Source of the DNA: Brachyspira hampsonii 30446
Lineage (GTDB): Bacteria > Spirochaetota > Brachyspiria > Brachyspirales > Brachyspiraceae
Direction: 5' to 3'
Assembly: GCF_000316195.1 (NCBI RefSeq)
Contig: NZ_JH994111.1
Location: forward strand, 1,745,418-1,809,417
DNA: 64,000 nt
Below are positions 45,890 to 56,300 of this stretch, in pieces. The notes beneath the pieces were generated by a model that was not told where the DNA came from, did not search any database, and saw only the letters and a list, made by a program, of their open reading frames with translations. Position 1 is the first letter of the stretch. Each line of letters starts with the position of its first letter. The position numbers were made by a program, and so were the translations under genes.

Positions 45890-47128
45890 TTATAGTATTT
45901 CATCTTTTATCATATCATCAAAAGTCTGTCTTTTTCTTATGATATAATGTTTTTTATCATCAATCATAACTTGAGGTATGAGAAGTCTTGAATTATAATT
46001 GCTTGACATACTAAATCCATAAGCTCCGGCATCAAGTAAAGCCACATAATCACCCTGCTCTAAAACACTGCATTTTCTCTCATAAGCAAAAAAATCTGAA
46101 CTTTCGCATATAGGACCAACAAAATCATAATTTGAAATATTATCTTTTTTAACTAATGGATATATTTCATTATAAGCATCATACATAGCTACCCTTACAT
46201 AATCATTCATGCCGCCGTTTAATATAGCATATTTTCTTCCGAGTTCTTCTTTGATATATTCAACTTTCATTATTAAAGCACCGGATTCTGCTACAAAATA
46301 CCTTCCAGGCTCTGTTGTAACTCTTAAATTCATTTCTTTCAATAAACTAATGCTTTTAGATTTAAATTTATCAAAATCAAATCCAGGATTACCCCTATTG
46401 TATCTTACTCCGTATCCTCCGCCTATATCAATATCAGTAATATTAAAACCAATACTCTTAATTTCAGCAATAAAATCTTTCATCACTGAAATGGCTCTGT
46501 AAAAAGGATCGGCATCTGTCATTTGCGAGCCTATATGCATTGATAATGATTCTATTTCTATATTATCCAAAGATTTTAATAATTCAGAATTCTCTTTTAT
46601 AGTTTTTATACTTATACCAAATTTATTTCCGCTAACTCCTGTAGTAATCTTCTCATGAGTATGAGCATCAACATTAGGATTAACTCTTATCGAACATTTA
46701 ACTCTTTTTTTAAGCTCCTTGGCTATATTATTAATTCTTACAGCTTCAGGAATAGATTCTATATTAAAACGTTTTATATTAAGCTCTATTGATTTTCTTA
46801 TCTCTTCTTCTGTTTTGGCAACTCCAGAAAATACTATATTCTCAGCCTTTCCTCCCGCTTTTATATATTTCAAAGTCTCTCCTATAGATACAACATCAGC
46901 ACCTATACCCTCTTCAGCCATAATTTTTAATATAGATAAATTATTTTCTGCCTTAACCGCATAAACTATCAAAGCATCATTTAAAGGTGAAAATACTTCT
47001 TTTAAAAATCTTATTTTACTTAAAATATCATTCTTTGAATAAATATAAAAAGGTGTACCATAAACCTCAGCAATATCCCTAATATCAATATTTTCGCACA
47101 TCAATATATTATTTTTATACGCAATCAT
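45890..47128 (-). CDS. lysA: Diaminopimelate decarboxylase
   Basis: A 412-residue PLP fold-III decarboxylase that makes lysine from meso-diaminopimelate. The PLP lysine is in IVYAVKAENNLSIL (about 59), the phosphate-binding glycine loop is DIGGGYGVRYN (about 232-242), and the catalytic cysteine region is GPICESSDFFA (about 345). AGGGG precedes the ATG. With dapF in the same window, a complete DAP route to lysine is likely. Confidence 0.94.
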   Translation of the reverse strand: MIAYKNNILMCENIDIRDIAEVYGTPFYIYSKNDILSKIRFLKEVFSPLNDALIVYAVKAENNLSILKIMAEEGIGADVVSIGETLKYIKAGGKAENIVFSGVAKTEEEIRKSIELNIKRFNIESIPEAVRINNIAKELKKRVKCSIRVNPNVDAHTHEKITTGVSGNKFGISIKTIKENSELLKSLDNIEIESLSMHIGSQMTDADPFYRAISVMKDFIAEIKSIGFNITDIDIGGGYGVRYNRGNPGFDFDKFKSKSISLLKEMNLRVTTEPGRYFVAESGALIMKVEYIKEELGRKYAILNGGMNDYVRVAMYDAYNEIYPLVKKDNISNYDFVGPICESSDFFAYERKCSVLEQGDYVALLDAGAYGFSMSSNYNSRLLIPQVMIDDKKHYIIRKRQTFDDMIKDEIL

Positions 47129-47161
47129 TATTCTTTTCCCCTAATTTTTTATTTAAATTTT

Positions 47162-48070
47162 TTAATTCAATATATCTGTTATATTTACAGACATAATTCC
47201 TTCATCTGCTAAAAGCGGTAAATTATCTTCTAATACTTTTAATGTTTCTTCACTTTGATAATGCCCTATTCCAATCGCTATGCCGTACTCTTTAGACATT
47301 TTTATTAACTCCCTCCATTGCTTCATTATAGAAGAATAATCTCTTTCATTATCCAAAAATACAGACCTCCTAGCTGTCTTTACTCCATATTTTAAAGCCA
47401 TATCGTATATCAAACTACCGGACACTGTATAAGAATCTATAAAATATTTATCATTATTCTTAGCATAATTAAGCATATAAGAAACTATGCTCTCATCACA
47501 GCTTGCAATCGAACCCGTATGATTATTCATTCCCTTTGCATAAGGAACCTTTGAAAATGAATAATCTAATAGTCTAAATACTTCATCTTCATTCATTGAT
47601 TTTCTTATCAAAGTCTTTTCTCCGAAATAATCGCTACCCTCCATAGGTATATGCAAAATAACATTAACATTATTACTATATGCCGCATAAGAAAAATCTG
47701 TACTATGATAAGAATCAGGAAGCACCGCAAAAGTTATATTATATTCATTAGCTAAAGAAAAATATCTTTGAGAATTATCTAAAGTATTTCCGCTGTCATC
47801 TATAATAATACTTATACAATTACTATGTTCATTTATTTTATTTAAAATAGGTTTTGCAATATCAGGAGAGTTTATATCTGCTAAATGAAATATATCATTT
47901 GAAGGTTTTTCTTTTATATTTTTTTGCAAAATCGTGTTGTCATTTGAGATATTAGAAACATTATCTGCATATTCAAAACTAATATTATAATTCTCTTTAA
48001 CCTTTATAAAAGTAAAGGCAAATATAAAAAGTATAATAACTGATAGTGCAAATATAAATATATTTTTCAT
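47162..48070 (-). CDS. Divergent polysaccharide deacetylase
   Basis: A 302-residue protein with an N-terminal membrane anchor or signal (about 2-22), a linker, and a NodB-like barrel of the divergent (YibQ/DUF610) family: ISIIIDDSGNTLDNSQRYFS (about 86-105), ITFAVLPDSYHS, VILHIPMEG and GMNNHTGSIAS. The family's asp-asp pair and His residues are present, but the physiological substrate is not settled. It follows lysA on the same strand with a short gap. Confidence 0.82.
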   Translation of the reverse strand: MKNIFIFALSVIILFIFAFTFIKVKENYNISFEYADNVSNISNDNTILQKNIKEKPSNDIFHLADINSPDIAKPILNKINEHSNCISIIIDDSGNTLDNSQRYFSLANEYNITFAVLPDSYHSTDFSYAAYSNNVNVILHIPMEGSDYFGEKTLIRKSMNEDEVFRLLDYSFSKVPYAKGMNNHTGSIASCDESIVSYMLNYAKNNDKYFIDSYTVSGSLIYDMALKYGVKTARRSVFLDNERDYSSIMKQWRELIKMSKEYGIAIGIGHYQSEETLKVLEDNLPLLADEGIMSVNITDILN

Positions 48071-48130
48071 AAAAATATTAATATAAAAAAATAATATGTT
48101 AATAATATCTTATATAGTAATAAAAGTCAA

Positions 48131-48406
48131 TTACTTATGAACCATATAATCAATACTTACAACAGCATGTTCATGACATTTAGGACACTTTGGAGAAAGT
48201 TTTTTAAAAAGTTTTTGTATGAAAGATTCTTTTTTTGATTCTGCATTAATTTCAACTATTTTATCTCCATTTTCATATTTTTCTATATCTTTAAAATCAA
48301 GCGATACAAAAGAAAGTTCTGAAGGTGCATTTAATTTTTTATCTGAAGTAAAAAAATATCCGCAGTTTCTGCATCTATAATGAAAAGGCGGCCTATCAGG
48401 AAACAT
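48131..48406 (-). CDS. Small zinc-ribbon protein
   Basis: A 91-residue protein with two CxxC knuckles, CRNCGYFF (near 13-16) and CPKCHEHA (near 74-77), which would together bind one zinc. Between them is a short acidic, Lys-rich stretch. The opening FPDRPPFHYRCRNCGYFFTS suggests a protein- or RNA-binding zinc ribbon. It lies 21 bases downstream of the metallophosphoesterase gene with its own TAGGAG site. Function unknown. Confidence 0.75.
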   Translation of the reverse strand: MFPDRPPFHYRCRNCGYFFTSDKKLNAPSELSFVSLDFKDIEKYENGDKIVEINAESKKESFIQKLFKKLSPKCPKCHEHAVVSIDYMVHK

Positions 48407-48427
48407 AAATTAACTCCTATAACAAAA

Positions 48428-49123
48428 TTATATATCTAATACCAATAATTTATCCTGCTCAGTATCAAAATGATCTGACATATAAACAGCATAATTATCT
48501 TTTTTTATGACACTTCCTGCTTTTACTCTATTATGCCCTACAACCTGATTATATCCTGTCCATGCATCCTCATATAAATCTCCCGTATCAGCCCATAATA
48601 TTCCAGCAAATTCACTGCCTCCCCCCCTTCTGAAAGAAGCTATATTGCAGTCATCTTTATTATTTTTATAAACTAAACTCACTATATCATAAACATTATC
48701 AATATTAATATCTTTTATATCATATTTATGCTTTATATATTCAATCCAGCCATTTGTAATTCCTGCATGAGTAAATATATAATTATTTTCTATGTATATA
48801 GGACTAAAAATATCAGAATTATTATTAAATATTTCATGCATCTCTTCAGCATAACTTTTTCTATATCTGCTAGCTGTAGGATATCCCACTATATACTGAA
48901 AGTCATGATTGCCTATAAGAAGAACAATTTTATCATTATGATTCTTTTTAAACTCTATTACTTCTTTTAAATTATTAACTATTTCTTCATCTGTAAAAGT
49001 AACCCAACTGTCATCGCTGTAATCTCCCATAAAAATTATCTTATCAAAATTATCAAATCTTCCTTCAATAAGTTTTTTCCAACAGTTTTTTCCATGCAAA
49101 TCTCCTATAACTGCAAACCTCAT
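48428..49123 (-). CDS. Calcineurin-like metallophosphoesterase
   Basis: A 231-residue phosphoesterase. Metal-binding motifs appear in order: IGDLHGKN (about 5), FMGDYSDD (about 31), LIGNHDFQY (about 68), THAGIT (about 113) and VVGHNRVK (about 200). It resembles the serine/threonine phosphatase or ApaH-like branch, possibly acting on phosphoproteins or nucleotides. The ATG at 49123 is used: AAGGAGG lies within the end of the preceding gene at the right distance, while the longer frame would start at a TTG. It is coupled to the HPr-like gene upstream (four-base gap). Confidence 0.85.
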   Translation of the reverse strand: MRFAVIGDLHGKNCWKKLIEGRFDNFDKIIFMGDYSDDSWVTFTDEEIVNNLKEVIEFKKNHNDKIVLLIGNHDFQYIVGYPTASRYRKSYAEEMHEIFNNNSDIFSPIYIENNYIFTHAGITNGWIEYIKHKYDIKDINIDNVYDIVSLVYKNNKDDCNIASFRRGGGSEFAGILWADTGDLYEDAWTGYNQVVGHNRVKAGSVIKKDNYAVYMSDHFDTEQDKLLVLDI

Positions 49124-49127
49124 TTTA

Positions 49128-50318
49128 TTAAATCCTCCTTGCAAGTTTTAATATATTCTGATAATCAATACTTGAATTATTTTTTCCTGAAACTACAGAA
49201 ACATAAATACTCTCAAATTCTTTTTGCAAATAATCTTTAAACTCTTTTAGATTATCACTATACTCCTCTATATTAGATTTATTATTAATGTATAAAGAAG
49301 GTTCATAATCGCCTCTTATCCTATCAATGATATTATCTATAATACTTTCTTTTATTTCATAAATCTTTCCTATAGTCTGTACTATATTTATTATTCTATA
49401 CATATTACTATTTGAATTAATATTTTCCGCATTATCCATCATATAAATATTAATAGAATAATCCGCTGATTTTCTTTTATCTTCAATAACATAATCCAAA
49501 GTCTTTATAGATTCCTCAACAAAATTATTAATGACTATCGTATCATATTCTTCATGCAAATCTTCTATACCTATAATTTTTTCTATAAATAATTTATAAA
49601 ACTGATCTGATAAATATTTTTTTATATCATTAAAAAACATATATATATCAAAAAATTTCATATCTTTTCCTTTTACTACGCTTATTAGATATGAAATAAA
49701 ATTCTTTTTTCTGCTCTCTTTTATAGATATCTCATAATGAGATGATAAATGCTTTATTATATCGCATATATTATTATTAATAATATCAATAATTTTTGTT
49801 TTATCATTATCTTTAATATACAAAATATTATTATCCGAATTTAGACTTTCTAAATGCAGAGAATCCCTTTTTTCTTTTAGAAGTTTTATCTTTTCTTCTA
49901 TATTGATTTTTACTATTTCTTTTTTGTCATCAGGTGTTAAAGATAATATTTCTTTTTCTATATATCTATTATGTTCGGCTTCTTCTTCTTTCCTTAACTT
50001 TTCTTTTTCCTTTTCTAATTCTTCTATTTTTTCTAAAGTATAAAATTTATTTTTGCACAAAAACTCCTCTATATTTTTAATATTATTTTCTCTCTCATCA
50101 CCGTAAACATAAAGTATAAATCTATCTCCATATCTTATATTGACAGCAGATACTCTCACAAAAGACTTGGCATTGACTCTTTTTCCATTCTGATTTTCTA
50201 TTTCAATCTTATCATCTATAGTCTTAAAATAATCTACAATAGGATAAATCTCTTTGACATCTTTCAGCGTATCATTTCTGCATTCAAATTCTTTAGATAT
50301 AAAATCATTATTCTCCAT
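49128..50318 (-). CDS. HPr-like domain fused to a coiled-coil protein
   Basis: A 396-residue protein. Residues about 8-90 have the fold pattern of the PTS phosphocarrier HPr, best seen at GKRVNAKSFVRVSAVNIRYG followed by DRFILYVYGDERENNIKNIEEFL, compare HPr GKxVNAKSIMxxxxLxxxxGD. The catalytic HARP segment is absent, so it cannot be a normal phosphocarrier. A charged coiled coil follows (about 92-190), then a helical region with Asn/Lys/Ile-rich composition to the end. It is the first gene of a three-gene unit with the phosphoesterase and zinc-ribbon genes. An AGGAT site precedes the ATG. Role unknown; a regulatory HPr-derived module is my inference. Confidence 0.65.
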   Translation of the reverse strand: MENNDFISKEFECRNDTLKDVKEIYPIVDYFKTIDDKIEIENQNGKRVNAKSFVRVSAVNIRYGDRFILYVYGDERENNIKNIEEFLCKNKFYTLEKIEELEKEKEKLRKEEEAEHNRYIEKEILSLTPDDKKEIVKINIEEKIKLLKEKRDSLHLESLNSDNNILYIKDNDKTKIIDIINNNICDIIKHLSSHYEISIKESRKKNFISYLISVVKGKDMKFFDIYMFFNDIKKYLSDQFYKLFIEKIIGIEDLHEEYDTIVINNFVEESIKTLDYVIEDKRKSADYSINIYMMDNAENINSNSNMYRIINIVQTIGKIYEIKESIIDNIIDRIRGDYEPSLYINNKSNIEEYSDNLKEFKDYLQKEFESIYVSVVSGKNNSSIDYQNILKLARRI

Positions 50319-50697
50319 ATAGTATCCTGTGTAATTTTATTTAATTATATAAATACAATTATATACAAATATAAAAACAAATCAATTAGTTATGTATAAA
50401 AACATATTAAAAACTATATAGAATATCTACATAGATATACCTATATAGGATATATAAAATATCTATATTAAGTTAGAATAATTTAATTAATTATCAATGA
50501 CATAAATAAAATAACTTTAAACAATTTTATCTTTTAATATTTTTAAACTTAAAAATTTCATTAAAAATGCTATATTTATTTTAAATACATACATAAGAGC
50601 GAATATTATACGAATCATACATAAAAACCCTTGAAATTCTAAATGATATTGTTTATAATAATAGAAAATAAAATAACAGAGAAAAATAGAAAAAAAT
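50319..50697. promoter_or_regulatory. Divergent control region with ATATCTA motifs
   Basis: No gene fits here. Within 45 bases (50423-50465) lie ATATCTA, its inverse TAGATAT, a 10-bp palindrome CCTATATAGG (50440-50449) and another ATATCTA. Such clustering suggests an operator for the HTH protein encoded to the right, which would then control both itself and the HPr-like operon to the left. A sigma-70-type promoter for the right gene is at 50631-50659. Confidence 0.45.
50631..50659 (+). promoter_or_regulatory. Promoter of the HTH-GTPase gene
   Basis: TTGAAA (50631-50636) and TATAAT (50654-50659) with the ideal 17-base spacer. The roughly 32-base leader has no evident Shine-Dalgarno site. Confidence 0.65.
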
Positions 50698-52281
50698 ATG
50701 ATTGATTTTAATTTAAAAGATATTAGAGAAAAAATTTTGAAGCTAACACAAAGTCAATTTGCTAAAATGTTAGGTGTGCGTCAGGATTATATTTCAAGAT
50801 TGGAAAGAAATGCAAATAATATAACTCTTGACCTTTTGGATAAGCTTGCAGAAAATACCGGACTTACTATTGATGAACTTACAAAATATAAAAAGAATTC
50901 TTTTGAAAGTGAAAATCCATATCTTTATGAGAATCTTATTAATGTACAAGTCATCATAGATAAACTCAATGAAGAAATAAGTGCGACAGATAAAAAGAAT
51001 AATGAAAAAATATCTGAACTGACTTCTGATATTTATAATAAAATCAGTGAAACTTTTGATATTGTTGTTTATGGAAGATACAGTTCCGGAAAAACTTCAT
51101 TTATAAATGCAATATTTGATAAGAATATTGACACGAATCCTTATTCTGAAGAAACAAATAACGATGAATATTATTTGAATGATGATTCCAAACTGTTTAG
51201 AATTATTGAGTACAAGGAAAATCTTCTTAATACTAGAATATACAATAATCAAAATATGTTTATTTATTTATGTGATATAAATGCTTTCTCTCAGGAAGAT
51301 ATCACAAATATAAATGCTTTAGCAAATTTTATAGATGATTTCAGCAATATATCTATAATATTCTCCAAAGCTAATATATTTGATGAAAATGAATTAGACA
51401 GTGTTATTGATAAAAAATTTCAAGTATTAAAAAACTTCATAGAATCTTCTAATAATATAAAGAAAATAGATTATTCTCTGCTAAGAAAAAGATTTTTCCC
51501 ATTTTCAATTAATAACACTAACTTAGTTAAGCAGATTAAAGATGACTTTGCTGAAAATATAAAATATGCTTACTATAACAAAATATTAACAAATATTAAT
51601 TTCATTACAGAAATAATAGACAATAAAAATGATTTCCAAGAAAATGATAAATTAGAAGTTAATTTAAATAAAATAAAAATATCAGTTAAAGAATCATTTA
51701 ATGAAATATATAGAAACACTCTTAATATAGACAGTATAATTCAATCTATTGATGATAATAATGTATATAGAAAAAAAGATGATATAAAAGTATTATGCAA
51801 CAGTATAAACTTAAATCTTGATACACAATTATACAATATGCTTGCTCTTACAAAAGAAGATTTTGAAAGCAAAGAGCCGAACAAAATAAAAACAAATTTA
51901 ATAAATACTTCTATAGGAATTTTATCTTCATTTGAATTATTAAAAAACAGTTCAATGAAAATAATAAATATTATAGGTGTATCTCTATCATTTCTTCCTA
52001 GTGTAGTATTTATATTATCAGGATTTATGTCTTTCTCAGGAAATTGGAAAAAAACACTTTCTAAAAAAGTTATTAAAGCTTATGAGAAAGAAAATGTAGT
52101 ATCTAAATATAATAAAACTATAGATGAATATTTTAATAATTATTTGACAAATCTAAAAGAAATAGATACTAAAACAAAAGAAACTCTGAAATATCAAGAA
52201 GATGTTAAAATGTATAAAAATATAAAATCTATATTGAACAATTTTGCTTCTTATATAGAAACAGAAAAAAATAAAAAGTAG
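50698..52281 (+). CDS. HTH (Xre-type) protein fused to a dynamin-like P-loop domain
   Basis: A 527-residue protein. Residues 5-63 form an Xre/HTH_3 DNA-binding domain (LTQSQFAKMLGVRQDYISRLERNANN). After a helical linker comes VVYGRYSSGKTSFINAIF (124-140), a P-loop in the form seen in bacterial dynamin-like GTPases (GxxxSGKTS). The usual DxPG (G3) is not visible and the G4 position reads SKAN rather than TKxD, so nucleotide specificity is doubtful. A helical stalk-like part follows, then a hydrophobic stretch (about 420-450) that could insert in membrane, and a Lys-rich coiled tail. A DNA-binding sensor joined to a membrane-remodelling-type domain is unusual. Confidence 0.75.
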   Translation: MIDFNLKDIREKILKLTQSQFAKMLGVRQDYISRLERNANNITLDLLDKLAENTGLTIDELTKYKKNSFESENPYLYENLINVQVIIDKLNEEISATDKKNNEKISELTSDIYNKISETFDIVVYGRYSSGKTSFINAIFDKNIDTNPYSEETNNDEYYLNDDSKLFRIIEYKENLLNTRIYNNQNMFIYLCDINAFSQEDITNINALANFIDDFSNISIIFSKANIFDENELDSVIDKKFQVLKNFIESSNNIKKIDYSLLRKRFFPFSINNTNLVKQIKDDFAENIKYAYYNKILTNINFITEIIDNKNDFQENDKLEVNLNKIKISVKESFNEIYRNTLNIDSIIQSIDDNNVYRKKDDIKVLCNSINLNLDTQLYNMLALTKEDFESKEPNKIKTNLINTSIGILSSFELLKNSSMKIINIIGVSLSFLPSVVFILSGFMSFSGNWKKTLSKKVIKAYEKENVVSKYNKTIDEYFNNYLTNLKEIDTKTKETLKYQEDVKMYKNIKSILNNFASYIETEKNKK

Positions 52282-52300
52282 ATAAAAACAATATAAAATA

Positions 52301-52337
52301 AAAAAGGGCAGGTATTATTTTAATACTTGCTCTTTTT
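52301..52337 (+). terminator. Terminator of the HTH-GTPase gene
   Basis: AAAAAGGGCAGGTATTA pairs with TAATACTTGCTCTTTTT with G-U or mismatched steps and a T-run. Confidence 0.75.
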
Positions 52338-52370
52338 TATTATATTAAATTTTTCGTATTGAACTTTTAT

Positions 52371-52638
52371 TAGACTTGTTTCAAAACTACCTGACAATAT
52401 TAATTATAAAAATTATTTAATTTAAAAATGACAGAGATGATGTTTTACATGTTGTACAAATTATAATTTTAATATATAAATATACAGTCCTTTTGCTTCT
52501 CGCCGTAGGCGTACTTCGTATGGGTCACTACCGAGTAGGTGCCTAGGCGGCAAAAGAAGTGGGGGTGTGGCACGACTGTGTGCTTCGCAGGGCTAGTCCC
52601 CACAAATTATAAATAAAATTACTTTTGAAACAAGTCTA
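52371..52638. mobile_element. MITE-like element, inverted copy
   Basis: TAGACTTGTTTCAAAA at the left and its inverse at the right bound a 268-base element that is the reverse complement of the 28669-29026 copy in its interior (shared GC-rich block with TGGCACGACTGTGTG and GCAGGGCTAGTCCCCAC, and the AT-rich segment with TACATGTTGTACAAATTAT). About 90 bases shorter, so the core has an internal deletion. It lies between two converging genes. Confidence 0.75.
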
Positions 52639-52655
52639 TTATATATTAAAACTAT

Positions 52656-53270
52656 TTAGCTATTAGTATTCTCATTGCTGTAAACAGTCCAGCTGCTGTC
52701 TGGAAGCTGATAATATGAGTTATCTATAAGTTTCTGTACATTTCTTCTATAAAGAGCAGTTTCAACCTCTTTTATATTAGCCATACTTAGTTTAGGATCT
52801 GATAATATTAAATATTCGGCTATAGTTCTTCTATCGGTATTTTCTTTTTCCATTATTTCTTTTATATATTTTATTCTCTCTTCACTGTATGAGGTCTTTG
52901 GTTTGGATACATCAAATGCTATATATGATAAATATCCGCCGTTATTTTCACCTATATAATAATTAGTTTTATATAAATTTATTTCATCTTGATTGAACAT
53001 GCTTCTTATTAAAGCTTCTTTATATCCCTGAGATAATTCATCAGAAACATTCGTACTTACCATTATAAGATTTAAATCCTCCTCACTAGAAAGAGTAGAT
53101 ATTTGATATGCACTTTCATCTATCTGCCTGTATCTTCCCAAAACCTGAGCTTCTATTAAAGTTTTTCCTCCAAGCACTCTCATCTCAGGTTCCTGTACCA
53201 CTATAAGTTTTGAACAGCTTGTAATAAATATCATAACAATTAAAACAAATATCATATTATACAATTTCAT
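52656..53270 (-). CDS. DUF1318-like lipoprotein
   Basis: A 204-residue lipoprotein: hydrophobic signal MIFVLIVMIFITSC with the lipobox cysteine, then a mature domain starting EPEMRVLGGKTLIEAQVLGRYRQIDESAYQIST, a pattern I associate with spirochaete DUF1318 (YdbL-like) proteins. The frame is open further upstream, but ATG 53270 fits the lipoprotein signal and has GGAGG before it. It directly follows the AsmA-like gene, recalling the E. coli ydbH-ynbE-ydbL set. Family assignment is tentative. Confidence 0.65.
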   Translation of the reverse strand: MKLYNMIFVLIVMIFITSCSKLIVVQEPEMRVLGGKTLIEAQVLGRYRQIDESAYQISTLSSEEDLNLIMVSTNVSDELSQGYKEALIRSMFNQDEINLYKTNYYIGENNGGYLSYIAFDVSKPKTSYSEERIKYIKEIMEKENTDRRTIAEYLILSDPKLSMANIKEVETALYRRNVQKLIDNSYYQLPDSSWTVYSNENTNS

Positions 53271-53304
53271 AAAACGAATATCTCCTCCATTTTCTATATT
53301 ATTA

Positions 53305-56300
53305 TTAATTTCCACCCTCTAAATATGATATAACATCAGAGAAAGGCATAGGTTCAAGTCCGAATTTATCGCCTTCAAATGCTATAAGCTGCTGCTTCTG
53401 CTGATTAGGCTTATCTAAGTTTTGATCTCTAAAATAGAATGTAGTAAACACTTTATTTGCAGATATACTAAACTCCACTGAATTAGGATCATAACCGAAT
53501 TGTACTATATTTTCAACTGTAGATATACCGGGGTTAATAGGTCTTATCATCTCTATTAAGAATTTAGAAAACTCTGTAGACATTTTACTTATACCTACAA
53601 AAAATGTTGTAGGTTTAATATTATTTAAAGGACTTACCCCAACTCCGGCGATATCGGCTGTAAGATTAACCAATAATTTTTCATCATTAATTTTTTCTCT
53701 GTTTTCAGGAGCAAGCAAATATTTAAAGTTTATATCACTAGCTAAAACACGCATATCATATTTAATAGTACTTGTATTAAAGCTGCCCAAATCTACATTA
53801 AGCCAAGGCAAATGTATAGCTCCCCTTCTTGGTGCTGTATTATTTGATATTGAAGTTAAAAACAAATTATCATCAAATTTTTCACCGCCTATATATAAAG
53901 ATGATTTCAAATCCTGTATAGTAAGTCCATGTCCCTGAACTTTAACATAAGAAGAAAAATCTCTTATTCTAATGCTGTCATCTATAAACGGAGGTATTTT
54001 TAAATATACTCTTAACTGCTCAAAAAATACATTTGGAATCTGCTCTATAAGAGGAGTGTATCTAGTTGCTGTTGCAGCTACCTCATTATCTGTAGGAGTC
54101 AAATCAAAATGATAATCTATATTCGAAGTTAATCCTTTTAATACTATCGACATTTTATCGGGTGAATCCATATTAGCAAAGAATCCATCTGTTTTAAAAA
54201 TACCATCTGCTATATTATTTTTCAAATTACCATTAACATTGAATAACCCTCCTATTTCAATACCAAAAGGAAGGTATAAACTTTCAGTATCTAAACCAAC
54301 ATTATAATTTAAATTAGCATTTTTTATAACAGGTGTGAAGTATCCGTCAAGATGCACTAATAATTTATTAGCCGGACTTTGTAAATTAAATTGCCTAATA
54401 TTAGCATATAGATTATCTCCAAAACTAACATCGGTATCTATTTTCATAGTAACATCTTGAAGCTTATATTGTTTTTCTGTTACATAAAATGTACTGAAAT
54501 TTGTAACTGTTGCAAATTTATCCTCTAATGACAAATCATATCCCAAAGCACTAGTCATTTTTATATCATCTTCAAAAGGAAGACTGTCAAGAATCTCAGC
54601 AAATTTAGTAGACAGCCAATTTTTCATAGCATAAGGAGCTATTCTAAAAGTTGATATATTAACAAAACCTCTTTTTAATCCTAAACCTTCTAAATCAATA
54701 TTAGATCTAAAATTAAGAAAATTATCCAAATCTAAATTAAGCTCTGAAACCTTAACATTCTGACTAATCAAATCAGCATTAGCAAGAACATTAAGTTTAG
54801 CTGTAGCAGTAGAAGAAACTTCACCGCTTAAATTATAAGAGAAATTTCTAATGATACCGTTTACTGTAGTATTTATATCATTTATCATGTCTCCAAAAAC
54901 ATGAACATCTAAATTAAGAGAACCTCTTGCAAGCCCTCCTGAAAAATTAGCAATAGGCAATGATGTTACACTTATATTCAAATCTGTAGGCTCATCAAAC
55001 TTCACAGCCCCATTAACCTTTATATCAGAATTAATATATTTTGAAGATATATTATCAATATAAAGAATCGTATCGCTTTTCTTACTAGGATCATTAATAG
55101 CAGGTACAATTCCTAATGCCCCATTTAAAGATGATAAAAGCCTTAATGATATATCTGTGTTATTTAATCTATACAATTTCAATGCTGTTACTCTATCGAT
55201 AGTAGTATTATGCTCCAATTTTATATCTTCATTTGAAATGTTATTAGGATTTAAAGTAAAATTTAATTTTGTTTTTGAATTAAGATTATTTACAACTATG
55301 GTGTCTCCCATAGAAAAATTTATTTTATCTAATACAAGATTTATTGTATTAGTTAAATTATTTATAGTACCAATGCTTTTATCAGCATCAACATTAACCA
55401 TACCGCTCATACTAATACCTAAAGAAGGTACGAACATAGATGCTAAACTATTTACCTTATCTAAATTAAGTCTTGCATATAAAGTATCTAAATTAACGCC
55501 TATATTTCCGCTGAATATTTGATTGGCAGATGCTATAACTTTTAATATCTCATCATTTAAAAGCTCTGAAGATAAATTCTCTATAGATACACTCTGATTT
55601 CTTATATTATATCTAGCAAGAAAATGTGCTGCAAACTGCATATCATCTCGTTTTTTGCCATTGTAGCTGAAATTAGGATCATCTATCTCAAAATCGAATG
55701 TTATTATTATTTCATCTTTATTTTCTGTACCATTTTCATTCTTAGGATAGGATATATCTAAATTAAATAAAGGATTATCATTAAAGAAAATACTACTGTC
55801 ATTATAAGCCAAACTATTACTTATAAAACTTTTTAAATAAATATCTTTTAAAGCCTCCGGAGCAGATATTCCCATTACTTGAGACAATGAAAACCTTTTT
55901 GTATGCAAATCTAAATGAAGATTATAATTACTTAAACTTGCTATAAGTCCATTATTAGGTACATTAGTTAAAAATGATTTACTGTCTGCTTTAAATGCTA
56001 AATTATTTATTCTGATGTTTTCTACATCAGCTTTTAATTTTAAAAAATCAAGTTTGCTGAAATCGAAAGGCTCTTTATTTGTATCTTCCACTTTAGGTTC
56101 AGATGGAGGCATATCCGGTAAATTCCAATTTCCGCTTTCATCTGTAAACATATAGACATATAAATTATCTATAGTTAAATCCTGAACATGAAGCTTTAAA
56201 AAGAATAAAGAAAAAAGAGAAAATTTTAATCTAAAATTATCTATCTTTATATTTTCTTCATTATTAAAATTAGCTGAATTATAAAGAATAACATTGCTCA

